Notes under the pieces: generated by a model
What the model was told of the DNA's origin: nothing
The model's input: only the letters and a program-made list of their open reading frames with translations
The model's database searches: none
Shown: piece by piece, positions 1 through 5,884 of the stretch
Numbering within the stretch: the first letter of the stretch is position 1
How the letters are laid out: each line of letters begins with the position of its first letter
NCBI GenBank assembly: GCA_007127015.1
Contig: SLAE01000066.1
Coordinates: 1 to 12,028, forward strand
DNA from: Desulfonatronospira sp.
GTDB taxonomy: Bacteria > Desulfobacterota > Desulfovibrionia > Desulfovibrionales > Desulfonatronovibrionaceae
Direction: 5' to 3'
Length of the DNA: 12,028 nt
Position numbers and translations under genes: made by a program

Positions 1-336
1 CATAATCAACCTGGACAGAAGACTTTCTTCCAGCCGGGGCAGATCGCAGGCCAGAACCAGACAGGGGCTGTGCAGCCGTTTCAAAGCGGTTATGATGCCG
101 CCCATGGGCCCGATACCCGGTATTTCATCGAGCATCCACTTTACCTTTGATCCCAGTTCGGGATTTTGACCGACCACATAGGTTTTTGAGCAGAAGATCC
201 CTGCCAGATCCACCATTTGCTGAACCAGTGTCCGCCCATTGACGCGCACCCTGGTTTTATCCTGCCCCATTCGGGTGCTCTTTCCCCCGGCCAGAACTAT
301 CGCGCACAGCTCCTGATCTTCTTTTGCGGTACACAT
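1..336 (-). CDS. mobA: Molybdenum cofactor guanylyltransferase MobA (5' part, cut by window edge)
   Basis: Transfers GMP from GTP to molybdopterin, making the guanine-dinucleotide cofactor used by formate dehydrogenases and other DMSO-reductase-family enzymes; cytoplasmic. I translated 112 codons; the reading frame is open to base 1, so the C-terminal part lies outside. Seen directly: the nucleotide-binding signature LAGGKSTRMGQDK (residues 15-27), the IPGIGPMGGI segment (about 72-81) and the LACDLP motif (about 94-99) that places the metal-binding aspartate, all in MobA order. The start is the ATG at 336; there is no strong Shine-Dalgarno in front of it. It lies 30 bases downstream of fdhE on the same strand, so it is probably co-transcribed. 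That pairing makes sense because both serve formate dehydrogenase assembly. Confidence 0.9.
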   Translation of the reverse strand, partial: MCTAKEDQELCAIVLAGGKSTRMGQDKTRVRVNGRTLVQQMVDLAGIFCSKTYVVGQNPELGSKVKWMLDEIPGIGPMGGIITALKRLHSPCLVLACDLPRLEESLLSRLIM

Positions 337-366
337 GCTAAACAGGTCTTTCGCCCGGAGATAAGG

Positions 367-1254
367 TTAAAATCCCCAGACAGAAAGTGTAGGTCTGGAG
401 TATTCTTCCTCCTTGGCCTTGATGTCCAGGGGCAAAGATTCAAGATCATCTATCGGCGGCAGGGCCTTTCTGTCCATGTCCCGGTAATCGATGCTCTTGA
501 TGTACAGCTTGCATGAGCCGCAGACATCCACCCTGAATCCGGGCAGTTCCTTGGTCCGGAAGAAATTATAGGAATCGTTTTTCTCCTCGGCGCAGTACGG
601 ACAGGACATTCTTTTGAACTGGTAGTCACTGTGGCAGAAACTGCAGTGCAGAAAGCGCTGTCCCTCTTTATTTCTCAGTTCAGCTATATAGGGCAGGCTG
701 CCGCACACCGGGCAGTGACCATTATTCCAGGTTTTGTCCCCGGGCAGCTTCTTTCTCAAGTGCCGGGCGATTACCGCAATTGACGGAGTGGTGCCGGTCT
801 GAACCAGAAAGTTAAGCAGTCTTGGTCCGGATGGAGTTTTTTCTCCAAAAGCGCGGAAATAATCGTCATCACCGGCAAGATGCTTATTCATGGCCTTGTT
901 CAAAAACTCAGGATCCTGTTTAATTTCTTTTCGAATCACATCCGCTGCTTCTGACAGATGGCCGGAGCTTTCCTGGAAAAAGTTCAACAGACGTTCAATG
1001 GACTCACCGCAAGCCCGGAAGTCCAGCGGAAAAGATTCCCTGGGGAGCAAGGGCTTGCCGTTGACAACTTCGTGAATTTCACTCAAGGAAATGTTTTCAT
1101 CTACTTCAGAAGACAGCTCCAGAGCCGTTTTCAGCTGTTCCCTGACAACAAAATCGACAAGCTTTGTAAGTTCCTTGGGTAAAAAAGACTTCTGCTGCAG
1201 GGGTTTTTTTCTTTTCTGATAAATTTTTAATGATTTTTCAGGATCGGAAAACAT
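367..1254 (-). CDS. fdhE: Formate dehydrogenase accessory protein FdhE
   Basis: Cytoplasmic, iron-binding maturation factor needed for active molybdenum/tungsten formate dehydrogenases; in E. coli it contacts the catalytic subunit before export. From the start chosen here the protein is 295 residues, close to the usual length of about 300. The C-terminal half carries the family's four paired cysteines: CPVC (181-184), CSFC (204-207), CPYC (218-221) and CGSC (245-248), a rubredoxin-like pattern. I chose the ATG at 1254 because GGAG lies about 6 bases upstream. An in-frame ATG at 1296 would add 14 residues but has no ribosome site and sits on a possible -10 box (CATAAT on the minus strand, 1295-1300). 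mobA follows 30 bases downstream. The formate dehydrogenase structural genes are not in view. Confidence 0.93.
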   Translation of the reverse strand: MFSDPEKSLKIYQKRKKPLQQKSFLPKELTKLVDFVVREQLKTALELSSEVDENISLSEIHEVVNGKPLLPRESFPLDFRACGESIERLLNFFQESSGHLSEAADVIRKEIKQDPEFLNKAMNKHLAGDDDYFRAFGEKTPSGPRLLNFLVQTGTTPSIAVIARHLRKKLPGDKTWNNGHCPVCGSLPYIAELRNKEGQRFLHCSFCHSDYQFKRMSCPYCAEEKNDSYNFFRTKELPGFRVDVCGSCKLYIKSIDYRDMDRKALPPIDDLESLPLDIKAKEEEYSRPTLSVWGF

Positions 1255-1389
1255 GTTTTCTCCAGTTACAAAACTTTTGTTTGCGGAAGTTTGCATTATG
1301 CAAGAAATCCAAAACCTTAAAAGTCCGGGGAAAATTTTGCAGGATTTTCTGTGTTCCTCAATTAGTATTTTTACCCGGAAAAGGCAATG

Positions 1390-2169
1390 CTAACCTGCCG
1401 GTGAACTCAAATACCACATCCAGATGATATCTCCTCCAAGGATGTAAATCATCGCGCCCAGAGCCAGAAAAGGGCCAAAAGGTATGGGAGTGTGCATTGA
1501 GCTTCCGGTAGATTTTTTCATGTAAAATAAAGATGCCAGAAGACCAAGCAGCGCTGCGGAAAAGATAAGAATGGGCAGGCCCTGCAGGCCGACCAGAGCC
1601 CCGAGCATAACCATGAGCTTGACGTCTCCGGTTCCCAAGCCTTCAATTTTTTTAATTTTTTTATAGCTTTTTTGCAAGAGCAGGAAAAATCCCGCCCCAA
1701 GCAGTGCCCCTAAAAACGCGTCCACCCAGTATACCGGCAAGATAAAGGCTGCGGCCAGGGCCAGAACTCCTCCGGGTAAGGTGATCTGATCAGGAAGAAT
1801 ATAGATTTTAAAATCAATAAACGCGGCTATGATTAAAAGACCGGTAAAAAACATGTACACCGCCCAAGCCAGAGACAGTCCGAATTTAAAGGCCAGAAGA
1901 ACGGCCAGAATGCCGGAAACCGCCTCCACCAAAGGATACATGGGGCTTATAGGCTGCCCGCATGACCTGCACCTTCCTTTAAGCAGAAAATAGCTAAAAA
2001 GAGGAATATTGTCCCGCCAGGCAATGGCGCGACCGCACAAGGGACAATGAGAAGCAGGCAGAACAATTGATTGGACGGTTAAATATCTGTGGATGCAGAC
2101 ATTATAAAAGCTTCCCAGGCACAGACCCAGGATCAGGGCAAAGAAGGGAAAAAAGAAATTCAGTTCCAT
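1390..2169 (-). CDS. pilD: Type 4 prepilin peptidase / N-methyltransferase
   Basis: Bifunctional inner-membrane aspartyl protease that cleaves the leader of type IV pilins and type II secretion pseudopilins and methylates the new N-terminus. At 259 residues it matches the family. N-terminal GSFYNVCIHR (19-28) is the usual GSFLNVVIxR motif. The cytoplasmic zinc loop has two CxxC pairs (Cys42/45 and Cys67/70), marking the methylase-containing form. The two catalytic aspartates are Asp119 in FIDFKIYILPD and Asp182 in GLGTGDVKL (the GxGD motif). Most of the rest is hydrophobic, with about seven or eight membrane helices. The ATG at 2169 is the only start that keeps the first helix, but I see no Shine-Dalgarno before it. 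No pilin or secretion genes adjoin it, so it probably serves unlinked systems. Confidence 0.95.
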   Translation of the reverse strand: MELNFFFPFFALILGLCLGSFYNVCIHRYLTVQSIVLPASHCPLCGRAIAWRDNIPLFSYFLLKGRCRSCGQPISPMYPLVEAVSGILAVLLAFKFGLSLAWAVYMFFTGLLIIAAFIDFKIYILPDQITLPGGVLALAAAFILPVYWVDAFLGALLGAGFFLLLQKSYKKIKKIEGLGTGDVKLMVMLGALVGLQGLPILIFSAALLGLLASLFYMKKSTGSSMHTPIPFGPFLALGAMIYILGGDIIWMWYLSSPAG

Positions 2170-2180
2170 ATAAAAATAAA

Positions 2181-2207
2181 TTCGAAATTCGAAGCACGAA
2201 ATCCGAA
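2181..2207. repeat. TTCGAA/CGAA short-period intergenic repeat
   Basis: Four CGAA cores occur in 27 bases (TTCGAA, TTCGAA, CACGAA, TCCGAA) at roughly 8-10 base spacing, directly upstream of pilD, with another ATTCGAATTT at 2251-2260. On the minus strand it reads as a string of GGATTTCG / TTCGAATTTCG units. From memory, very similar strings recur between genes in many environmental bacterial genomes, but I cannot search to confirm that. It could also be simple AT-rich drift. Confidence 0.5.
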
Positions 2208-2282
2208 GCCATTAAAATTTTAAATTTTTTTGAATATTAGAAACCGACGCATTCGAATTTATCTGCATTTTAGAAGGTTGGG

Positions 2283-2331
2283 AGTCCTGCGCAACAGGTA
2301 TGGAGCCGGGAAGCCCCTGGAACAGATGACT
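2283..2331. other. Candidate structured element (three-way-junction fold)
   Basis: AGTC (2283-2286) can pair with GACT (2328-2331), enclosing two hairpins: CCTG/CAGG (2286-2289 with 2295-2298, loop CGCAA) and CCGGG/CCTGG (2306-2310 with 2316-2320, one G-T pair, loop AAGCC). It is markedly GC-richer than the flanks. It matches no riboswitch class I know. It could be part of a small RNA, a leader on either strand, or a mobile repeat. The pairing is seen by eye only. Confidence 0.3.
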
Positions 2332-2345
2332 AAGAAAAAAAGTTA

Positions 2346-2375
2346 TCCGAAAAGAAGCCATGCCGCTTTTCCGGA
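2346..2375 (-). terminator. Bulged hairpin, terminator-like on the minus strand
   Basis: TCCGAAAAG (2346-2354) pairs with CTTTTCCGGA (2366-2375) with one bulged base and an 11-base loop. Read on the minus strand, the stem is followed after about 4 bases by a run of seven T (complement of A2335-2341), as in a weak intrinsic terminator. No minus-strand gene ends just upstream of it. If it does terminate, it would stop a short non-coding transcript or spurious transcription towards pilD. Confidence 0.3.
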
Positions 2376-2376
2376 A

Positions 2377-2396
2377 AAAAACATAAATATGTTTTT
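2377..2396. repeat. Perfect AT-rich inverted repeat
   Basis: AAAAACATA (2377-2385), a two-base centre AA, then TATGTTTTT (2388-2396). It is a nearly uninterrupted palindrome directly beside the bulged hairpin at 2346-2375, with GCCG (2362-2365) and CGGC (2401-2404) able to pair around it. It could be a cruciform, a protein-binding site, or the end of a repeat element. Confidence 0.45.
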
Positions 2397-2480
2397 GCTT
2401 CGGCAACAATGTCTAGTCTGTTCAGGCCGCAAAAGTCAACAAGTGATAGTTTGTGTTAAGCAACTTTTTCTTGATTTATG

Positions 2481-2508
2481 TTAACATTATAGTTACGCTG
2501 TTTATTTT
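2481..2508 (+). promoter_or_regulatory. Possible sigma-70 promoter of the PaaK-like operon
   Basis: TTAACA (2481-2486, five of six consensus bases), a 16-base spacer, then TATTTT (2503-2508, four of six). It would give a leader of about 100 bases carrying the hairpins at 2536-2572. This AT-rich stretch offers other possible boxes, such as TATAGT at 2488-2493, so the exact site is uncertain. Confidence 0.35.
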
Positions 2509-2535
2509 AATGTAAGCTGGTAATAATTTTAAGCT

Positions 2536-2572
2536 CAAGCTTCAGTCAGATAAGCTTGCGAAAATGTTTCGC
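2536..2572 (+). promoter_or_regulatory. Two abutting leader hairpins upstream of the PaaK-like gene
   Basis: CAAGCTT (2536-2542) pairs with AAGCTTG (2552-2558) around a nine-base loop. GCGAAA (2558-2563) then pairs with TTTCGC (2567-2572) around ATG. They share base 2558. Further on, TCCTTT/AAAGGA (2596-2608) overlaps the ribosome site AGGAGG at 2605-2610, which sits 10 bases before the ATG at 2621. The arrangement could stabilise the mRNA or partly mask the ribosome site. Neither hairpin is followed by a T-run, so they do not look like terminators. Confidence 0.4.
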
Positions 2573-2620
2573 GCAGGCAAAAAGGACACCCAACTTCCTT
2601 TAAAAGGAGGAAAATGCATA

Positions 2621-3886
2621 ATGACCCGTAAAGACCGAACCGAAGGCATTCTGACAAGAAAGGAAGTTCTGGATCAAGGTGAAAGGCAGAAATATTATCA
2701 GATACACCTTAAGGATCTGTTGAGCTATGCCTACAGATATTCAGAGGATGTCAAAAAAAGGTTCGACCGGGCCCAGTTTTACGTGGACAAGTTCAGAACC
2801 CTTTCCGACCTTAAGCATATCCCGATTCTGAAGAAAAAAGAGCTGATTTTTCTTCAGTCCATGGGTCCGCGGCTGGGTGGTCTTTTGACCAAGGATCTGG
2901 GTGAATTGAGAAGGATCTTTCTGTCGCCCGGGCCTATTTTCGACCCTGAAGACCGTACTGATGATTATTGGGGCTGGACCGAAGGTTTTTATGCCGCAGG
3001 ATTCAGGACAGGCGATATTGTCCAGGTCACCTTCAATTACCATCTGGCCCCGGCAGGGCTTATGTTTGAAGAGCCTCTGCGTAATATCGGCTGCTCAGTA
3101 ATCCCGGCAGGTCCCGGAAACACCGGTACGCAACTGGAAGTGATGCAGAAGTTAAGGGTCACCGGCTTTGTGGGCACTCCCAGCTATCTGATGCATCTGG
3201 CTCAAAAAGGTGAGGAAAGGGGACTTAATCTACGCAAGGATCTATTTCTTGAGGTCGGATTCGTCACTGGTGAGAAATTTTCGGAAAAATTGCGTACTAC
3301 CCTGGAAAAGAAATTCGATCTGATCATGCGACAGGGATACGGCACCGCGGATGTGGGCAGCATCGGGTACGAGTGTTTTCAAAAAAACGGGCTGCACGTG
3401 TCCAACAGGGCATTTGTAGAGATATGTCATCCAGACACCGGCATTCCTTTGAAGGAAGGCGAAGTGGGTGAAATTGTCGTCACTTCCTTCAACAAGACTT
3501 ATCCTCTTATACGACTGGCAACAGGGGATCTCTCGTATATCGACTACAGCCAGTGTGCCTGCGGCCGGACTTCGCCGCGACTGGGCAGCATAGTAGGGCG
3601 CGTGGATACCACCGCAAGAATCAAGGGCATGTTTGTCTACCCTCACCAGGTGGAGCAGGTTATGTCCGGGCTTGAAGAGATAAAGAGATGGCAGATCGAG
3701 GTGACCAATCCCGGCGGCATCGATGAGATGACCCTGTATGTCGAAGCCACAAATTTCAAGCGGGATGCCGAGCTTCTGCACAGCTTCAGGGAAAAGATAA
3801 AAATCAGGCCGAACCTCAAGGTGCTCACCCCTGGCACTTTACCTCCCCAGATAAGGCCCATAGAGGATAAGAGGACGTGGGAATAA
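2621..3886 (+). CDS. PaaK-like adenylate-forming enzyme (phenylacetate-CoA ligase family)
   Basis: 421 residues, the usual PaaK length. By family it would activate a carboxylic acid with ATP and attach it to CoA; the substrate cannot be told from sequence. Recognisable PaaK landmarks are GTPSYLMHLA (185-194), RQGYGTADVG (237-246, the aromatic-Gly-Thr box), the HPDTGIPLKEGEVGEIVVTS region (270-289), RLATGDLSYID (298-308), CACGRTSPRLGSIVGRVD (312-329) and the IKGMFVYPHQVE hinge (334-345). Odd: the N-terminal ATP phosphate loop, normally SSGTTGxP, is FLSPGPIFDPE (100-110), and the C-terminal tail lacks an obvious SEGK-type lysine. It may be a divergent or non-canonical ligase. I chose the ATG at 2621 for its AGGAGG site; an in-frame ATG at 2564 lies inside a hairpin and has no ribosome site. 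The stop overlaps the next gene by 10 bases. Confidence 0.85.
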   Translation: MTRKDRTEGILTRKEVLDQGERQKYYQIHLKDLLSYAYRYSEDVKKRFDRAQFYVDKFRTLSDLKHIPILKKKELIFLQSMGPRLGGLLTKDLGELRRIFLSPGPIFDPEDRTDDYWGWTEGFYAAGFRTGDIVQVTFNYHLAPAGLMFEEPLRNIGCSVIPAGPGNTGTQLEVMQKLRVTGFVGTPSYLMHLAQKGEERGLNLRKDLFLEVGFVTGEKFSEKLRTTLEKKFDLIMRQGYGTADVGSIGYECFQKNGLHVSNRAFVEICHPDTGIPLKEGEVGEIVVTSFNKTYPLIRLATGDLSYIDYSQCACGRTSPRLGSIVGRVDTTARIKGMFVYPHQVEQVMSGLEEIKRWQIEVTNPGGIDEMTLYVEATNFKRDAELLHSFREKIKIRPNLKVLTPGTLPPQIRPIEDKRTWE

Positions 3887-5022
3887 AAGAGATACTTTTA
3901 CTGAGTCTGATATTTCTGTTTCTTTGCGGCTGCGCGCCCAGACACCCGGTCATGGTTGAGGATATTCAGCCCGAACCGGGTGATTTTTTTTCCGGAAGAG
4001 GACACGTTTTGAAGCCGCAGGTGCTTGCAGACCAGATCAGGGATAAAGACTATATCCTGATAGGTGAATCACATGACAACCCCTGCGATCATAAGGTCCA
4101 GGCCGAAATAATCGGTCTGCTCGGGAAGGCCGGAGTAAACGCGGTAATTGCTCTGGAGATGGTCACTGTGCCCAAGCAGAATGTTCTGGATGAATTCAAT
4201 CAGGGTTTGATCAGCCTGGAGGAACTGCCGGTAAAGCTGGAATGGGATCAAAGATGGGGGCATGATTTTGAGCTTTACCGACCGATTTTCAAGCAGGCCC
4301 TTGAACATAAAATCTCTGTCAAGGCCTTAAACGCCCCACAGGAAGTTGTCCGGAAGATAAGCCACTATGGTCTTGAGGGCCTGGACAATGAAGACTGGCG
4401 GTATTTACCACATGAGATCATTCCTCCAAAGCAGGAACAGCTTGATTATCTGAAAATGCAGTTTGAAGTGCATGAACAGTTCATCCCTGAGGACAGGGCT
4501 GATTTTGAGCATTTCATCCAGGCCCAATCCGCCTGGGACACCCAGATGGCTGCAATGGCCCTGTACTGGCGGAAGAAGACTTCAAAGACAGTGGTTGTCC
4601 TGGCCGGACTCGATCACGTGCGTCTGGGCTGGGGGATTGAGCATCGGCTGAATATTATCAGCCCGGGTAAGGATATCACAAGAATTGTTCCTGTACGCGA
4701 TCCAGGTGATATCAGCAATAATGATCCCTTTTACTTTTTCTGCCCCGCAGTTGCTCAGGAAAGAGTGCGCTTTGGGCTGCTGTTCACAACTGATAACGAT
4801 AAGATATTCTTGAGAGGTGTAATGCCGGGCAGCTCTGCCGACCATGCCGGACTCAGGTCAGGAGACAGGATAGTCAGAGCGGGCGGCAAGGAAGTTACAG
4901 AAGTCGGCGACCTCCACCGGGCGGCGAAAAAGGCTGTCCAGGAAGAAACCGTGCTGAAGCTGGAAGTGATCCGCGACAATGAAATCAAACTTTTTGAACT
5001 TGCATTGCCCGGGGAAGATTAG
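3877..5022 (+). CDS. ChaN-family lipoprotein with C-terminal PDZ domain
   Basis: 381 residues. A short signal peptide ends in a lipobox (L16-C17-G18, then Cys19), so it should be a lipid-anchored envelope protein. Residues about 45-275 resemble the ChaN/DUF399 family, whose best-studied member is an iron-regulated haem-binding lipoprotein of Campylobacter. Visible motifs are ILIGESHDNPCDH (60-72), VIALEMV (90-96), the FIQAQSAWDTQMA stretch (213-225) and VVVLAGLDHVRLGWGI (239-254). Residues about 298-378 form a PDZ domain: VMPGSSADHAGLRSGDRIV followed by a GGKEV turn. The start is GTG at 3877, ten bases inside the upstream gene and preceded by AGAGGA, so translation is probably coupled. mutM follows after two bases. 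Haem binding and any chaperone or protease-partner role for the PDZ domain are inference from the families. Confidence 0.85.
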   Translation: MGIKEILLLSLIFLFLCGCAPRHPVMVEDIQPEPGDFFSGRGHVLKPQVLADQIRDKDYILIGESHDNPCDHKVQAEIIGLLGKAGVNAVIALEMVTVPKQNVLDEFNQGLISLEELPVKLEWDQRWGHDFELYRPIFKQALEHKISVKALNAPQEVVRKISHYGLEGLDNEDWRYLPHEIIPPKQEQLDYLKMQFEVHEQFIPEDRADFEHFIQAQSAWDTQMAAMALYWRKKTSKTVVVLAGLDHVRLGWGIEHRLNIISPGKDITRIVPVRDPGDISNNDPFYFFCPAVAQERVRFGLLFTTDNDKIFLRGVMPGSSADHAGLRSGDRIVRAGGKEVTEVGDLHRAAKKAVQEETVLKLEVIRDNEIKLFELALPGED

Positions 5023-5024
5023 CG

Positions 5025-5858
5025 TTGCCTGAGCTGCCTGAAGTCGAAACCATAGCCTCGGGTCTGGCCTCTTTTGTTTGCGGCAGAAAGATCCAGGAAG
5101 TCCGTTTGATAAGCTCCCATATGATCATCGGTGATGAGATTATTTTCAGAAAAAGACTCAAATCGAGAATTATCCGAAATGTCCGGCGCAGGGCCAAGCT
5201 GCTGATTATGGATTTGAGCGATCCGGTTCATCTTGTATTTCATCTGAAGATGACCGGAAAGGTCTGGGTTCCCGGCGAAAGAACCGATCCAAACAAGCAT
5301 ACTCATATGGTTCTGGCTCTTAAAGGAGGACAGGACATTTTTTTCGAGGACCAGCGCAAGTTCGGATATGTTGCGGCCATGACTCCAGAGGAGCTTGGCC
5401 GATGGAGTTTTTATGCGGGTCTCGGACCAGAACCCCTGCAAATCGAGTCAGAAGAGTTTGTAAGTATTTTTAAGCACAGAAAGGCCAGGATCAAGTCTCT
5501 GCTTCTGGACCAGAAGGTAATAGCCGGCATAGGCAATATATATGCTGATGAGGCTCTTTACCTGGCTGGAATACATCCATGTTCCGTCCCAAGCGAAATC
5601 TCCGCGGACAAGCTGGCTGGACTGCACAATTGCCTGCGCGAAGTTCTGCTGGCAGCCATAAAAGCAGGCGGGAGTTCATTTCGAAATTATCGCAATGCAC
5701 TGGGTTCAGCAGGCAGTTTCCAGGAAAGTTTTCTGGTCTACGGCAAGAAAGACCATTCCTGCCAGCAGTGTGGTTGCGTCATTGAGACAGTCAAGGTCTC
5801 AGGGCGGACTTCCTGCTTCTGCCCCCACTGCCAGGAGGAACCGCCGGCGGCAAAATAA
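5025..5858 (+). CDS. mutM: Formamidopyrimidine-DNA glycosylase (Fpg/MutM)
   Basis: Base-excision repair enzyme that removes 8-oxoguanine and ring-opened purines and cuts the strand by beta,delta-elimination; cytoplasmic. At 277 residues it matches the usual 270-275. After Met removal, Pro2 is the catalytic amine and Glu3 the acid, in PELPEVETI. Lys58 in RRRAKLL matches the conserved DNA-contact lysine. HLKMTGK (73-79), DQRKFG (109-114) and the helix-two-turn-helix AGIGNIYADEALY (167-179) are all present. The C-terminal zinc finger is Cys246/249 and Cys266/269 (CX2CX16CX2C). The start codon is TTG at 5025, fixed by the required Pro2-Glu3; GGGGA precedes it by about 10 bases, inside the end of the ChaN gene. 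It is the last gene of the operon, two bases after the lipoprotein stop. Confidence 0.97.
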   Translation: MPELPEVETIASGLASFVCGRKIQEVRLISSHMIIGDEIIFRKRLKSRIIRNVRRRAKLLIMDLSDPVHLVFHLKMTGKVWVPGERTDPNKHTHMVLALKGGQDIFFEDQRKFGYVAAMTPEELGRWSFYAGLGPEPLQIESEEFVSIFKHRKARIKSLLLDQKVIAGIGNIYADEALYLAGIHPCSVPSEISADKLAGLHNCLREVLLAAIKAGGSSFRNYRNALGSAGSFQESFLVYGKKDHSCQQCGCVIETVKVSGRTSCFCPHCQEEPPAAK

Positions 5859-5859
5859 T

Positions 5860-5884
5860 CTCCTGTTCACGGCTTAGACAGGAG
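5860..5884. terminator. Shared hairpin between convergent mutM and bioB
   Basis: CTCCTGT (5860-5866) pairs with ACAGGAG (5878-5884), a perfect seven-base stem. The bioB stop codon lies in the 11-base loop, and the mutM stop ends two bases before the stem. Only a loose T-rich stretch (ATTATTTT on the minus strand) follows, so it is at best a weak bidirectional terminator. Confidence 0.45.

Larger units (their letters stand above)
2170..2620. other. Gene-free intergenic region with repeats and foldable segments
   Basis: About 450 bases between the divergent pilD and PaaK-like genes. I find no convincing gene: the short open frames here have no recognisable product or ribosome site. From left to right it holds an AT-rich TTCGAA-type repeat (2181-2207), an AT palindrome-like tract (about 2211-2232), a GC-richer foldable block (2283-2331), a bulged hairpin (2346-2375), an AT inverted repeat (2377-2396), a possible promoter (2481-2508), and two leader hairpins (2536-2572) before the ribosome site at 2605-2610. 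Those pieces are listed separately. The mix of AT-rich repeat and compact GC-rich stems is unlike the other, short intergenic gaps in the window. Confidence 0.7.

Noticed and set aside
217..516. Plus-strand open frame of 99 codons
   Set aside because: It is antisense to the end of fdhE and the start of mobA, both well supported, and its product resembles nothing.
1297..1389. Terminator between pilD and fdhE
   Set aside because: GGCA/TGCC around the pilD stop followed by TTTT gives only a four-base stem, too weak to call; the gap otherwise shows nothing definite.
2280..2400. Possible known riboswitch (c-di-GMP, cobalamin, Moco, SAM classes considered)
   Set aside because: The conserved core bases of these classes are not there; only generic stems are visible, so I list it as an unassigned foldable element.
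3242..3781. Long minus-strand open frame of 179 codons
   Set aside because: It lies wholly inside the PaaK-like gene in antisense; the sense protein has clear family motifs and this one has none.
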